Positions 48,420 to 58,335 of a stretch of 64,000 nucleotides of DNA are shown here, one piece after another. The position numbers and the translations under genes are program-made. The notes under the pieces were generated by a model. That model saw nothing but the letters and a program-made list of their open reading frames with translations, ran no database searches and had not been told where the DNA came from. The stretch is from assembly GCF_001562115.1 (NCBI RefSeq), contig NZ_CP013926.1, forward strand, positions 496,001 to 560,000, written 5' to 3'. Origin of the DNA: Alteromonas stellipolaris. Lineage in GTDB: Bacteria > Pseudomonadota > Gammaproteobacteria > Enterobacterales > Alteromonadaceae. Positions within the stretch are counted from its first letter, which is position 1; every line of letters starts with the position of its first letter.

Positions 48420-49610
48420 ATGAAAGGCTACCTTTGTCTGGGTATAGCAATATTAACTATGTGGCACGGCACTGCCATGGCCATATGGGTACAAGGTGAA
48501 GCAAGTCTCAATTTTACCGGTGCAGACTTAGATTCTGTTCGCCCTACGGTAATTAAAAATGCTATTGCCGATGCGTCTTATAAGAGCGGAAGTGTTATTG
48601 CCGCCGAAGATGTTCTAATCAATGGGCTGATACTTAGCAGCAAAGCCGAGCTTCGTACCGCGGGTCGAATACAGCGGGTTGAAATCATTAGCGAAAGCGT
48701 TCAAGACAATGTGCTATCGGTAGTAGTAAATGTTAATTTAACGCCTTTGTTTGATTGTGAACCCAATCGTTTTCAAAAGCGTTTGCTGGTGACCCACTTC
48801 GCCTTACTCGATTCACGGCAGGCGGCCACAGGCGGTATTTATAATATTGGTAAACACATCACGCAACGATTCGCGCAGCAACTGAAAAACACTGCAGATA
48901 CGCCTAATGTCATGCAAATATCACAGGCCATGACAAACGCCGATATGTGGTCTGCCGAAGCGCTCTCAGGGGTAGAGTTGCAACAAAAATCTACTTACTT
49001 ACGTGATACCTATGGTCAGCAATTCGCACTATTCGGCTACATAAAAGATGTAAGCTTGTTTGAGCAGATAGCGCAAAGTGAGTCATTTTTTGACAGCGAC
49101 GAGGTGGCGGTTAGGCGCAACTTTACCCTTCAAGTGTTTGTGTTAGATACCTTCAGGCAACGCATCATTTATAACGACAGTTATCACAGTGAAGCAGACT
49201 GGGGGTTCGAAAATACCTATCAAGTTGATACTAACAACAGCTTGTTTTGGCGCAGTGAGTACGGGCGAATGGTGTTGAATACAGTAAATGCAGCGGTAAC
49301 CGATATCTCTGCCGCCATTACCTGCGAGCCCACTTTTGCGCGGGTGGTTAATACGAGTAATCAGCAGTTGATCGTCGATTTAGGTGTTGCCCAAGGTATT
49401 CGTAAAGATGACAGCTTTCAGCTATATAAACAGCAGTCATTACCGGTGCTTTTATCACCCACTAAGAGCGTTATGTTGCCAGTAGAAAATGGGCGATTTG
49501 CTATTACCCATTTAGGTGATGAAGTGAGTGTGTTAAAGGTCGAAGGCGCTGAATCTGCGGTTCACTTGTACGACATTGTTTCGCCAGTACAAAAAAAAGA
49601 CGCAAACTAA
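48420..49610 (+). CDS. flgT: Flagellar H-ring assembly protein FlgT
   Basis: 396 aa from ATG 48420 (AGGTG 7 nt upstream; GTG 48411 is an alternative). Signal peptide MKGYLCLGIAILTMWHGTAMA, then the N-terminal AIWVQGEASLNFTGADLDSVRPTVIKNAIADA domain and a C-terminal domain with VVNTSNQQLIVDLGVAQGIRKDD, as in the Vibrio T/H-ring protein. It stabilises sodium-driven polar flagella. It follows flgH by 12 nt. Confidence 0.88.
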   Translation: MKGYLCLGIAILTMWHGTAMAIWVQGEASLNFTGADLDSVRPTVIKNAIADASYKSGSVIAAEDVLINGLILSSKAELRTAGRIQRVEIISESVQDNVLSVVVNVNLTPLFDCEPNRFQKRLLVTHFALLDSRQAATGGIYNIGKHITQRFAQQLKNTADTPNVMQISQAMTNADMWSAEALSGVELQQKSTYLRDTYGQQFALFGYIKDVSLFEQIAQSESFFDSDEVAVRRNFTLQVFVLDTFRQRIIYNDSYHSEADWGFENTYQVDTNNSLFWRSEYGRMVLNTVNAAVTDISAAITCEPTFARVVNTSNQQLIVDLGVAQGIRKDDSFQLYKQQSLPVLLSPTKSVMLPVENGRFAITHLGDEVSVLKVEGAESAVHLYDIVSPVQKKDAN

Positions 49611-49624
49611 AGGTTTGCGTCTTT
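49591..49624 (+). terminator. Terminator after flgT
   Basis: GACGCAAAC-TAAAG-GTTTGCGTC, 9-bp stem with A8 before and TTT after; the flgT stop lies in the loop. Probably bidirectional with the convergent Spy-like gene. Confidence 0.8.
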
Positions 49625-49664
49625 GCTTACGTTCCATGTTGTTATCTGTTTCTAGCCAATAGGG

Positions 49665-50489
49665 TTAGTTATCGCTAAACAAACGGCGAAGCGCGTCTAT
49701 GTTTTCGCGCTTTTGCTGCATCTCGGCTTGCTGTACATCGGTAAGTACTGCAAACGTGGCTTGTTTGTGAGTAATGTCTTCTATCGCTGCGTTAACGAGA
49801 TCATCTTTATATTCAGCATAAAGGGCATCCCACGCAGATTCAGAGAAATTGCCACTTCTTACAAGGGCTCTTTCAGCGTCTCTGTGTGCATCCAATGTAG
49901 CTCTACGTTGTAAGCGGGTTTCACGATAAGCGGCATTTAAGGTTTCTAGTGATGCTATCTGCTCGTCAGTCAATTTCAGTTCTTCAAACGGTAGGCGAGG
50001 GCCTCTTGGTGGCTGGCCTCGCATAGCGCCTCTGTCAGCACCTCTATTAGCCCCTCTTCTCGGGCCGTGGGCAGTTTCTCGTTTGGATCCTCGCTTAGCT
50101 TCAAGCTCGGTTATCATATTGCGTTGCGACTCAGAAAGCAGGTTGTAAATCTGACTGCGAAGTTCGGCAATAGCAAAATGTTGCGATTGTTGTGTCGCCA
50201 TTCTAGTTTCAACTAGGCTACGAATTTCACTTTCCGAAAGGCTGGCGAAACCGGGCTTATCTGGTCTCTCTGAGGGCGCGTCTGGCCGTTCGTGATTGGC
50301 CTTAAACGCGGTTACAAGGTTTTTCACCTCATCTATTTGCTCTGAAGAAAGAGAAAGGCGACTCAACGTTTTGATCATTTCCATCCCAGGAGCATGATCA
50401 CGCATTTTGGGGCCTTGAGTGGCCGCATTTACGTTTTGGGCTAGGGTAAAGGTGGTAGCTAATAACCCAGCAATGAGGATTGAATTCAC
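49665..50489 (-). CDS. Spy/CpxP-like periplasmic protein
   Basis: 274 aa, GTG start with AGGAG 6 nt upstream. Signal peptide MNSILIAGLLATTFTLAQNVNA. Two helical Spy-like halves: LSRLSLSSEQIDEVKNLV...LLSESQRNMI (LTxxQ-type motif) and LKLTDEQIASL...LTDVQQAEM, separated by an Arg/Gly-rich linker (about 130-165). CpxP/Spy proteins are periplasmic chaperones that restrain CpxA. It is divergent from cpxR-cpxA, the arrangement of cpxP in enteric bacteria, but it is about 100 residues longer than CpxP. Confidence 0.8.
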   Translation of the reverse strand: MNSILIAGLLATTFTLAQNVNAATQGPKMRDHAPGMEMIKTLSRLSLSSEQIDEVKNLVTAFKANHERPDAPSERPDKPGFASLSESEIRSLVETRMATQQSQHFAIAELRSQIYNLLSESQRNMITELEAKRGSKRETAHGPRRGANRGADRGAMRGQPPRGPRLPFEELKLTDEQIASLETLNAAYRETRLQRRATLDAHRDAERALVRSGNFSESAWDALYAEYKDDLVNAAIEDITHKQATFAVLTDVQQAEMQQKRENIDALRRLFSDN

Positions 50490-50555
50490 GGGCGTCTCCT
50501 TTGTATTCGCACACCAGAAGCTTACTCACTCTGGGGGCAAAAGCAGTCAACGCAG

Positions 50556-50573
50556 TGTAAAGCTTGTGTAAAG
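50556..50573. promoter_or_regulatory. CpxR-type box
   Basis: TGTAAAG-CTTG-TGTAAAG, a perfect 7-bp direct repeat with 11-bp period, containing GTAAA-N6-GTAAA (CpxR consensus is GTAAA-N5-GTAAA). It lies 67 bp upstream of the Spy-like gene and about 195 bp upstream of cpxR. Confidence 0.65.
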
Positions 50574-50767
50574 TTTGAACCATACGCAGATTCTATCGGT
50601 CACAAAGTTTATCATTTCCATCGTTTGTGTTTGGGAATGGCTAGGTAGCTGCTCATTGTGTTTCCTAGTTTTACAACGCAGCGCGCAGTATTTAACCGTT
50701 GTCATTCCTCTATGCATTATACTTGGGTATCCAAAAGATGAATCAAGCCGTCGTAGGTTTCAAAAAC

Positions 50768-51478
50768 ATGAGTTCAGAGTTTCATTTACAGTCCATTCTT
50801 ATTATCGATGATGATAATGAACTAACTGACATGCTAGCCACCTATCTATCCAGTATGGGGTATCAAATTCAGGTCAGTAATGACGGGCAGGCAGGGTTGG
50901 CGGAAGCGACGGCCGGTGGTCATTATGATCTCATTCTGCTTGATGTCATGATGCCTAAAATGGATGGCTTCGATGTACTTAAGAAACTAAGAGTGAGCCA
51001 TGCTACACCAGTACTTATGTTAACGGCGCGCGGTGACGATTACGACCGCATTCTAGGGTTAGAGCTAGGTGCTGACGATTACTTGCCAAAGCCATTTAAT
51101 CATAGAGAGCTGGTGGCGCGAATTAAAGCAATTTTCCGAAGACTGGCATTGACCAACAGCGGTGGTACCATTGAGCAAGACTTGATTGTGAATGAGTTAT
51201 TTTTAAGTAGTAGTAGCCAGGTCGCCAAAGTGGGCGAGGTTGAAATGACCCTGACCAGTACAGAGTTCTCTATTCTTCGGTTGCTTATGCTGAACACAGG
51301 TAGTCGAGTGACGAAAGAAGAAATTAGTTTGAAGGTATTAGGTAAATCTCTTCAAGCGTTTGATAGAAGTATCGATATGCACGTAAGTAACTTACGCAAA
51401 AAAATAGCCGCAATTAGTAATATCGAAAAAATTAAAACCATCCGCGGTGTGGGTTATATGTTGCTACCCGGTCAATGA
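50768..51478 (+). CDS. cpxR: Response regulator CpxR
   Basis: 236 aa from ATG 50768 (AGG 10 nt upstream); ATG/GTG codons upstream add non-conserved residues. Receiver: acidic IIDDDNE, phospho-Asp in LLDVMMPKMDGF, Thr in MLTARG, Lys in LPKPF. Winged-helix domain ends RGVGYMLLPG. GLELGADDYLPKPFNHRELVARIKAIFRR and FDRSIDMHVSNLRKK closely follow E. coli CpxR. Envelope-stress regulator. Overlaps cpxA by 4 nt (ATGA). Confidence 0.88.
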   Translation: MSSEFHLQSILIIDDDNELTDMLATYLSSMGYQIQVSNDGQAGLAEATAGGHYDLILLDVMMPKMDGFDVLKKLRVSHATPVLMLTARGDDYDRILGLELGADDYLPKPFNHRELVARIKAIFRRLALTNSGGTIEQDLIVNELFLSSSSQVAKVGEVEMTLTSTEFSILRLLMLNTGSRVTKEEISLKVLGKSLQAFDRSIDMHVSNLRKKIAAISNIEKIKTIRGVGYMLLPGQ

Positions 51479-52845
51479 CGTTTCTTCGTAAAATAAACCC
51501 TGCCCGCGCCATTATGGGGCGCTTGTTTTTATGGTTTTGGGCTACCTTTATTGTTACTGCTGTACTTGCTGTGTGGGGCAGTCGGTTTTTCTTCGAAGAA
51601 CTTCAAGTAAATAGTGCCACGCCGAAAGAATTGCAACAGCTAGAACGTGTATTAAGTGGCATTACGAGTGACCGTGCTATGCAAGCCCCCCTTCGGGCTG
51701 TTTTAGATAGAAACGGCCGAGCAGGACGAGGCAGGGCTATTGCAGTTGATGTTGACTCAGGTCGTGTGATTGCCGCGGGTGGTCCGCCGTTACGTGAAGA
51801 TGATAGGCGTGATGTACAAAGAATCATCGATCAAAAAGTGCCCATCACGCTAAATCGGGGCGCCCTAAAAATAACCGGCCCCATGTTCTTTGAACGTGAC
51901 GGTAAACGTTTTGCATTGTTTTCCGCTAAATTAGAAGCGCCAGGTGAAAACTCCCCTCCCTTCGTCCTCTTTCTTTGTATTGCCTTAGTAACAACGACCT
52001 TACTGTCTTGGCTATTTGCAAAATCACTTACTCGACCTATTCTTCGGCTGCAAAAATCAGCGCGTTTATTATCTACGGGTAATTGGGAAGCGAGAATTGA
52101 TAACACTGACAAGCGACAGGATGAACTTGGTCAATTAGGTCGTGATTTCAATTCAATGGCCAATCAACTAGAGAAAATGTGGAGCGGACAAAAGCGGCTA
52201 TTGGCTGATATTTCTCACGAGCTTCGTTCTCCCCTTGCTCGATTACAAATGGCACTTGGCTTGGCACATCAGCAAAATGTTGACCCCGCTTCGCTAGCTC
52301 GTATTGAACGAGAAGCTGAGCGTATGGAGGCCTTAGTCACGCAATTGCTAGAACTGAGTCGCGCTGAAAATGGGGTAACCAACTTCTCTTCCTACTCTTT
52401 ATCTCTGTTGTTTCGCGATATCTTTACCGATGGACAGTTTGAGGCCGCGAACAGTAATAAAGCCCTCGATATAGATGAAATACCCAAGTTGACTGTATTA
52501 GTAGACCAAGTATTACTTTGCCGTGCGGTAGAGAATGTATTACGTAATGCCATTCGCCACAGCGCATACTTAACAACGGTTGAGTTTACAGTTACTGAAA
52601 CCGAGTGGTCAGTGACCATATGTGACGACGGTGAAGGTTTATCAAGTGAAGAGTGCGAGCGGGTATTTGCCCCTTTTTATCGTGCAACCCTAGCCCGAGA
52701 AAGAGCTTCTGGAGGGGTAGGCTTGGGCTTATCCATTGCAAAAGCTGCCGTACAATTGCATCATGGCGTAATAAAAGCAGTGACAAGAGATGAAGGTGGC
52801 CTAAGCGTCACACTATCCTTCCCTCGTAAGTTAGAAAACACTTAA
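51475..52845 (+). CDS. cpxA: Sensor histidine kinase CpxA
   Basis: 456 aa. Two membrane helices (LFLWFWATFIVTAVLAVWG and FVLFLCIALVTTTLLSWLF) flank a periplasmic sensor of about 120 aa; then HAMP, HisKA with the phospho-His in SHELRSPLARLQ, and HATPase with N-box ENVLRNAIRHS, DDGEGL and GVGLGLSIAK. Senses envelope misfolding, likely restrained by the Spy-like protein encoded divergently. Confidence 0.87.
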   Translation: MTFLRKINPARAIMGRLFLWFWATFIVTAVLAVWGSRFFFEELQVNSATPKELQQLERVLSGITSDRAMQAPLRAVLDRNGRAGRGRAIAVDVDSGRVIAAGGPPLREDDRRDVQRIIDQKVPITLNRGALKITGPMFFERDGKRFALFSAKLEAPGENSPPFVLFLCIALVTTTLLSWLFAKSLTRPILRLQKSARLLSTGNWEARIDNTDKRQDELGQLGRDFNSMANQLEKMWSGQKRLLADISHELRSPLARLQMALGLAHQQNVDPASLARIEREAERMEALVTQLLELSRAENGVTNFSSYSLSLLFRDIFTDGQFEAANSNKALDIDEIPKLTVLVDQVLLCRAVENVLRNAIRHSAYLTTVEFTVTETEWSVTICDDGEGLSSEECERVFAPFYRATLARERASGGVGLGLSIAKAAVQLHHGVIKAVTRDEGGLSVTLSFPRKLENT

Positions 52846-52921
52846 CTAACGCGCATAGCTTCGCATTGCCCTGTCGCGTTCAAGTCATCACTGCCTCACT
52901 ATTCTATTAGGATATGCCTCT

Positions 52922-53887
52922 ATGAGCTGGACGTTTACGTCGGAGCAAGATTTAGCTTCAACCTTTGCCACTGCAATCAATCCTTTTTGGCAAACCTCCG
53001 TCACCTTTGGCGAATTTGTTGGTAAAGATAATGTTGATGTGCGCTACGCGTGGTGCATACCAGAAAAAACCAAATCCACGGTAGTGATCAGTTCCGGACG
53101 TATCGAGTCGTACTTAAAATACAAAGAACTCATTTTCGATTTGTACCAAAATGGCTTTGCGGTGTTCATTCTTGATCACCGTGGTCAAGGGTTATCGGGC
53201 CGTATGACTCACGACCCTCAACATGGATACGTGGCGGATTTCGCTGATTATGTGGAAGATTTAATTACTTTCGTAAATGATATTGTAATACCACGCCAAC
53301 AGGGCGAATTGCAGTTACTTTGCCATTCTATGGGCGGTGCAATTGGCGCACTAACCCTATTGAAAGCCCCTAATTTGTTCGACAAAGCCGTACTTGCATC
53401 ACCCATGTTTGGTATTAAACCGGCGTTACCCAATTGGTTGGCTAATTGTCTTATTAGTGTAGGGCTTAGAATTAATAAAATTAAAAAGCGTGAGTCGGGT
53501 TATTTCTTCGGGCAAACGCCTTATATCGCATTTCCTTATGCCCTGAATAAGCTTACGCATAGTAAAAGCCGCTACAGCTTGTTTCGTCAACTTTATGATG
53601 AAGAACGCCAAATACAACTCGGGGGTGTAACAACCGAATGGTTACGTGCAGCGCAAGCCGCGATGAATACCATTGAACTCAATGCGGCTTCGATTACTAC
53701 GCGCTCACTAATCTTAAGTGCAGAAGGCGACAGTATTATTGAGAATAAACGCCAACGTCGTGTGGCAGCTAAGTTCCCCAATGCTCAGGTAGAAATTATT
53801 CCTGTGGCGTATCATGAAGTGCTTACCGAATCAGACGATATTCGTGATGCTGCACTTTCTACTGTATTTGATTTTCTAAGCGCGTAA
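52922..53887 (+). CDS. pldB: Lysophospholipase L2-like alpha/beta hydrolase
   Basis: 321 aa. Serine hydrolase with VVISSGRIESYLKYKELIFDLYQNGFAVFILDHRGQGLSGR, nucleophile in CHSMGG and the HEVLTESDDIR histidine near the end, as in PldB. No signal peptide; inner-membrane association is expected from family behaviour. It follows cpxA by 76 nt on the same strand but probably has its own promoter. Confidence 0.82.
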   Translation: MSWTFTSEQDLASTFATAINPFWQTSVTFGEFVGKDNVDVRYAWCIPEKTKSTVVISSGRIESYLKYKELIFDLYQNGFAVFILDHRGQGLSGRMTHDPQHGYVADFADYVEDLITFVNDIVIPRQQGELQLLCHSMGGAIGALTLLKAPNLFDKAVLASPMFGIKPALPNWLANCLISVGLRINKIKKRESGYFFGQTPYIAFPYALNKLTHSKSRYSLFRQLYDEERQIQLGGVTTEWLRAAQAAMNTIELNAASITTRSLILSAEGDSIIENKRQRRVAAKFPNAQVEIIPVAYHEVLTESDDIRDAALSTVFDFLSA

Positions 53888-53895
53888 AATAGCGC

Positions 53896-53918
53896 GAATG
53901 GGCGATGAGCGCCCATTC
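53896..53918 (+). terminator. Hairpin after the pldB-like gene
   Basis: GAATGGGCG-ATGAG-CGCCCATTC, perfect 9-bp stem, 8 nt past the stop; no clean U run follows, so termination is probable rather than certain. Confidence 0.5.
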
Positions 53919-53969
53919 GTTATCGCCATTTAAAATCGTGGCAATTTAGCATTTCTACAGTGAGCCAGC

Positions 53970-54434
53970 ATGTTAGACATCGTACTTTACCAGCCAGAAA
54001 TTCCCCCCAATACGGGAAATATCATCCGCTTATGCGCAAATAGCGGCTTCATGCTGCATTTAATTGAGCCTTTAGGGTTTGAGTGGGACGATAAGCGTGT
54101 ACGTAGGGCAGGGTTGGACTATCACGAGTTTGCGCATGTTAAGCGCCATGCTTCGCTAGATGCTTACATTGAAAGTGAAAAACCGAGCCGAATCTTTGCT
54201 TGTACTACCAAAGGCAAAGCATTTCACAGCGATGCACAATATAAAAAAGGTGATGCCTTATTGTTTGGGCCAGAGACCAGAGGCTTACCCGACGATGTGA
54301 TTGATGCGCTTCCGCCTGAACAGCGAGTACGTATTCCCATGCTACCCGACAGCAGAAGCATGAATTTATCGAATGCAGTATCGGTATTTGTGTATGAAAG
54401 CTGGCGTCAGTTAGGTTACGACGGCGCACGCTAG
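53970..54434 (+). CDS. trmL: tRNA (cytidine/uridine-34 2'-O)-methyltransferase
   Basis: 154 aa SPOUT methyltransferase. [16 protein letters not shown] at the start and [34 protein letters not shown] (knot) are diagnostic. Methylates the wobble ribose of tRNA-Leu species. A strong terminator follows. Confidence 0.95.
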   Translation: MLDIVLYQPEIPPNTGNIIRLCANSGFMLHLIEPLGFEWDDKRVRRAGLDYHEFAHVKRHASLDAYIESEKPSRIFACTTKGKAFHSDAQYKKGDALLFGPETRGLPDDVIDALPPEQRVRIPMLPDSRSMNLSNAVSVFVYESWRQLGYDGAR

Positions 54435-54441
54435 ACATAAA

Positions 54442-54474
54442 AAAACGCGCAGTGTTGAAGCTGCGCGTTTTGTT
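54442..54474. terminator. Bidirectional terminator between trmL and gpsA
   Basis: AAACGCGCAG-TGTTGAAG-CTGCGCGTTT, with A and T tracts on both sides, in the gap between the convergent trmL and gpsA. Confidence 0.88.
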
Positions 54475-54496
54475 TTACGTGGTTTAGCTAGCCAAA

Positions 54497-55504
54497 CTAG
54501 CCTTCGTTTTTGAGATCGCGACCGAGTAAGGTTAATGCGGCCTCTTTTGGCGATTTACCGTGATAAAGTACAGCGTAAATCTGCTCGCAAATCGGCATTT
54601 CAACACCTACTTTATGCGATAACACATGTACTTCTTCTGTGTTGCGATAGCCTTCTACCACTTGCCCAATTTCTTCAATCGCCGTGTCGACAGATTTACC
54701 TTGCCCTAAGGCTAAGCCAAATCGACGATTACGTGATTGGTTATCGGTACAGGTTAGTACTAAGTCGCCAAGGCCAGCCATGCCCATAAAGGTTTCTGGC
54801 TGCGCACCCAGCTTCACGCCAAGGCGGGTAAGCTCTGCAAGACCACGGGTAATCAATGCCGTACGAGCATTGGCACCAAAACCTAAACCATCGGCTAATC
54901 CAGCGCCTATGGCAATCACGTTTTTTACCGCACCGCCTAATTGAACGCCGGTGAAATCAGGGTTTTTGTAAACCCTAAACGATTTTGCACAATGCAGCTT
55001 AGCGGCAAATTCGTCAGCAAAGGTTTCGTCAGTGGATGACAATGAAATAGCGGTAGGTAAGCCCGCCACCATTTCTTTCGCAAACGTGGGCCCTGATAAC
55101 ACGGCTAGTGGATACGACGTACCCAGAATTTCTTCTGCCACTTCTCGTAGTAGGCGACCGGTCTTAGGTTCAAGCCCTTTGGTTGCCCAGATTATTCTAT
55201 GGATAGGCTGCAACAAAGGCTTAATGCTTTGAAGCATTGCAGCAAAGCCGTGGCTTGGCACTACCACAAGAATATCTTGGCTAGCGGCAATGACGGTTTC
55301 TAAATCGGCGTCTACATTAAGCGCATCAGGGAAGGTCGCGCCTGGCAAATAGCGAGCGTTTTCTCTGCTAGAAGCAAGTGCTTCCATGTGCTTTTCGTCG
55401 CGCCCCCATAATAAGGTGGGGTTACCATTTCTGGCTAAACAAAAAGCAAGGGCGGTGCCATACGACCCCGCCCCTAATACTGAAACCGAATTCGGGTTCA
55501 TCAT
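54497..55504 (-). CDS. gpsA: Glycerol-3-phosphate dehydrogenase [NAD(P)+]
   Basis: 335 aa. NAD site [12 protein letters not shown] (9-20), catalytic Lys in [22 protein letters not shown]. It makes sn-glycerol-3-phosphate for phospholipids. Last gene of yibN-grxC-secB-gpsA, 8 nt after secB. Confidence 0.97.
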   Translation of the reverse strand: MMNPNSVSVLGAGSYGTALAFCLARNGNPTLLWGRDEKHMEALASSRENARYLPGATFPDALNVDADLETVIAASQDILVVVPSHGFAAMLQSIKPLLQPIHRIIWATKGLEPKTGRLLREVAEEILGTSYPLAVLSGPTFAKEMVAGLPTAISLSSTDETFADEFAAKLHCAKSFRVYKNPDFTGVQLGGAVKNVIAIGAGLADGLGFGANARTALITRGLAELTRLGVKLGAQPETFMGMAGLGDLVLTCTDNQSRNRRFGLALGQGKSVDTAIEEIGQVVEGYRNTEEVHVLSHKVGVEMPICEQIYAVLYHGKSPKEAALTLLGRDLKNEG

Positions 55505-55512
55505 AATGGTGC

Positions 55513-56019
55513 TTACGCGTCCATCTTAGGCGCTTCGCCTTGTGCCTGCTGTGCACGCTTTTGAACGTAAGCAGCGAAGATAGCGTCGAAGTTAACTGGC
55601 GCTAAGTTCAGTGGAGGGAAAGTTCCACGGTTCACAAGGTTTGAAATCGTTTCACGAGCATACGGGAAAAGCATGTTCGGGCAGAATGAACCTAGCGTAT
55701 GCGCTTTGTTCTGATCTGGCATTTCGCCAATAGCAAAAATACCGGCTTGCTGAACTTCACACAAGAAGGCTGTTTCTTCGCCAAGTGTAGCGGTAACGGT
55801 TACTGACAACACAACTTCGTAAACGTTTTCGTCTAGTTTGTTTGTGCTAGTGTCAATATCTAGTTTAATTTCTGGCTTCCACTCTTTTGTGAAAATAGCC
55901 GGCGCATTTGGCGATTCAAAAGAGATATCTTTAGTGAAGATACGCTGAATGTTGAATTGAGGGGCTTGCGCTTGGTCGCCTGCTGCGGCGCCATTGGTAG
56001 TCTGATTATCGTCAGCCAT
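55513..56019 (-). CDS. secB: Protein-export chaperone SecB
   Basis: 168 aa. [47 protein letters not shown] and [20 protein letters not shown] are SecB hallmarks. AGGAAA lies about 6 nt before the ATG. Holds preproteins unfolded for SecA. Confidence 0.97.
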   Translation of the reverse strand: MADDNQTTNGAAAGDQAQAPQFNIQRIFTKDISFESPNAPAIFTKEWKPEIKLDIDTSTNKLDENVYEVVLSVTVTATLGEETAFLCEVQQAGIFAIGEMPDQNKAHTLGSFCPNMLFPYARETISNLVNRGTFPPLNLAPVNFDAIFAAYVQKRAQQAQGEAPKMDA

Positions 56020-56081
56020 GATATTTCCTGTTTAATTGTCGTTTTATTTTGATGTATTGCGTTGCTTTACGCGCTGACGCG

Positions 56082-56351
56082 TTATGCTAACCCAAGCATA
56101 GGATTTAGTTTTTGCTGTGCTTCTAGTGCCATCATGTCATCACAGCCGCCTACGTGCTTATCGTCGATGAAAATTTGAGGCACTGTCCAACCGCCATTTG
56201 CGCGTTCAATCATTACATCACGCAATTCTGGCTGAACATCAATAGGGTACTCTTGAAACTCAACACCTTTCTGTGCGAGAAGTGCTTTAGCACGATGGCA
56301 GTATGGGCAATGGCCCTTGGTGTAAATCTCTACTTTACTCACTATGATCAC
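56082..56351 (-). CDS. grxC: Glutaredoxin 3
   Basis: 89 aa. Redox motif CPYCHRAK, cis-Pro in TVPQIFID and GGCDDMMAL match glutaredoxin 3. Reduces disulfides with glutathione in the cytoplasm. It starts 4 nt after yibN and lies 62 nt before secB. Confidence 0.95.
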   Translation of the reverse strand: MIIVSKVEIYTKGHCPYCHRAKALLAQKGVEFQEYPIDVQPELRDVMIERANGGWTVPQIFIDDKHVGGCDDMMALEAQQKLNPMLGLA

Positions 56352-56354
56352 CTA

Positions 56355-56780
56355 TTATTTTGAAATCGGTAAACTTGCACTTTGCCACGCGTTCATGCCG
56401 CCTTTAAGCACTTTCACATTAGTGAAGCCCGCTTTTGACATCGCACCAGCTGTACCACGAGCTTGATTGCCCATGGCGCATACAACGATAATGGGTTTAT
56501 CTTTGCTGTTTTCAAGCTTAGCGAAGTTTTTCTCGCGCAATTCTTCTGGTTTTATTTGCTTAGCACCTAAAATGTGCCCCGCTTTAAAGTCTTTCGTCGC
56601 GCGAGTATCGAAGACAACCGCATCGTCTTTATTCATTAATAAAGTGGCTTCGTGTGTATTTACTTCTTTGATTGAAGAGGTAAGCGTTGAAATGTAGCTA
56701 AACACCAACATGCCCACCAAAGCAACCCATACACCAGCAAGTACAATATTATCGCTGGCAAACGCTATTAGCTGATCCAT
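56355..56780 (-). CDS. yibN: Membrane-anchored rhodanese-like protein
   Basis: 141 aa. N-terminal helix IVLAGVWVALVGMLVFSYIS followed by one rhodanese domain with active-site Cys in VVCAMGNQARG. Sulfurtransferase activity is likely; the physiological acceptor is unknown. First gene of the yibN-grxC-secB-gpsA set, as in E. coli. Confidence 0.9.
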   Translation of the reverse strand: MDQLIAFASDNIVLAGVWVALVGMLVFSYISTLTSSIKEVNTHEATLLMNKDDAVVFDTRATKDFKAGHILGAKQIKPEELREKNFAKLENSKDKPIIVVCAMGNQARGTAGAMSKAGFTNVKVLKGGMNAWQSASLPISK

Positions 56781-56852
56781 TACTTCAAACCTTGTCTACA
56801 GACCATAAAAAGAGTGCAAAGTATATAGAAAAACGGGCGAGAAACCACCCTG

Positions 56853-56872
56853 CAATAGACAAGCGTCTATTG
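56853..56872. repeat. Palindrome between divergent yibN and envC
   Basis: CAATAGAC-AAGC-GTCTATTG, perfect 8-bp arms, about 75 bp upstream of yibN and 165 bp upstream of envC. It could be an operator or the start of a leader hairpin. Confidence 0.5.
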
Positions 56873-57037
56873 TAATTGTGTGCGGTACAATAGCTGCTTG
56901 ATATTACAACCAAATTGCACTGGGATTTAATCTAGCCCTCAGATACACTGATACGCTAACTATCACCATGATTGTGGGTAAATTCTGCAATCTGTTTTTA
57001 CCATTAATATACCGCCAAAGGCTGCTATTACCTTTTT

Positions 57038-58192
57038 ATGTTTACTCAACGCTTTTGCTCAATTGTATGTTTACTGGCTGCCATATTCGGCATGGGCATA
57101 GTCTCATCAACCGTGTCGGCGCAAGATGTTAGCCAAGAGAAGCTGGCAGAACTGCAAGTTGAATTAAGAGCGCGTCAGCAGGTTTTAGAAAATAACAAGG
57201 CTAGCGCACAAGAACTTGAGCAAGTACTCAAGCGCTCAGAGCTTGAAATAGCGAAAGTGGCAAAAGCCTTGGCGCAAAACAAACAGCAATTAAATAGTGT
57301 GTTAGCGGAAGAAGGAGCGCTTGTTGAAGAGCAAGAAGGCTTAAAAGAAGCCATTCGCCAGCAACAGTCCTTACTTTCAAGTCAGTTGAAAAGTGCCTTT
57401 ATGGCAGGGCATTACGACTACGCTAAAATGTTATTCTATCAAGAAGACGCCCGTAATTTCGAACGGGTCATTACGTACTATAAGTATTTGGCAAAAGCCC
57501 GTCAGCAAGAAATTACTCGATTCAGAGACAATGTAGCTCGCCTTGAAGCGGTAACCGAAGAACTGGCTGAAAAAGCGGAATCTCTGCTCTCCCTTCGCAA
57601 GACACAAGAAAGTCAGCGCGGCGTGTTGTTAACTCGCCAAGACGATAGAAAGCAAACCTTAGCCAAACTTAATAAAACTATCGCCAGTGAAAGCGGACGT
57701 ATTGCCACCTTGCAGGCAAATGAAAAAGCGCTACTAGACGCTATTGAAGCCGCCCGTATTGCCGCCGAGCGGGCTGCGGCTAGAGCCAAGGTATCGTTGG
57801 ATGGGTTAGCCAAATTAAAGGGGAAGTTGCTAGTGCCTGTTGAAGGTCACATACGTAAACTCTTTGGCAACCGCAGACAAGGGCAAGTGCGCTGGAAAGG
57901 CATTATTATTGATGGTTCAGAAGGCGAGGCCGTTAAAAGCGTGGCATCGGGCAAAGTACTTTATGCTGACTGGCTTCGCGGGTTTGGTTTAGTGGCCATT
58001 GTCGATCATGGCGAAGGTTACATGAGTGTTTACGGACACAACCAAGCATTGTTGAAACAAGCTGGTGACGATATTCTTTCTGGTGAAAGTATTGCTTTGG
58101 TAGGAAGAAGCGGCGGACAAGATTACCCTAATTTGTATTTTGAAATACGCCATAAGGGAAAAGCGTTAAATCCCACCGCTTGGTTTAATTGA
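57038..58192 (+). CDS. envC: Murein hydrolase activator EnvC
   Basis: 384 aa. Signal peptide (to SAQ), long coiled coil (about 35-245) and a C-terminal LytM domain. The LytM metal ligands are degenerate: VRWKGIIIDGSEGEAV, YGHNQALLKQAGDDILSGESIALVGRSGG and YFEIRHKGKALNPTAWF lack the H-x-H pair, as in EnvC, which activates amidases at the septum instead of cutting. gpmI, commonly upstream of envC in enteric bacteria, is not here. Confidence 0.93.
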   Translation: MFTQRFCSIVCLLAAIFGMGIVSSTVSAQDVSQEKLAELQVELRARQQVLENNKASAQELEQVLKRSELEIAKVAKALAQNKQQLNSVLAEEGALVEEQEGLKEAIRQQQSLLSSQLKSAFMAGHYDYAKMLFYQEDARNFERVITYYKYLAKARQQEITRFRDNVARLEAVTEELAEKAESLLSLRKTQESQRGVLLTRQDDRKQTLAKLNKTIASESGRIATLQANEKALLDAIEAARIAAERAAARAKVSLDGLAKLKGKLLVPVEGHIRKLFGNRRQGQVRWKGIIIDGSEGEAVKSVASGKVLYADWLRGFGLVAIVDHGEGYMSVYGHNQALLKQAGDDILSGESIALVGRSGGQDYPNLYFEIRHKGKALNPTAWFN

Positions 58193-58335
58193 TTTCGTAA
58201 CTACTAGAGCTTGTCTTTACTTATCGCACCGACTCAAGCTCGTCTTTTGATGTACCCAAAAAACGCAAGCCAAAGCGAATCCAGAGCGTATTCAAAAGCG
58301 CAGTGATAAAAGTTAAACCTCAATGCCCGAACGGA

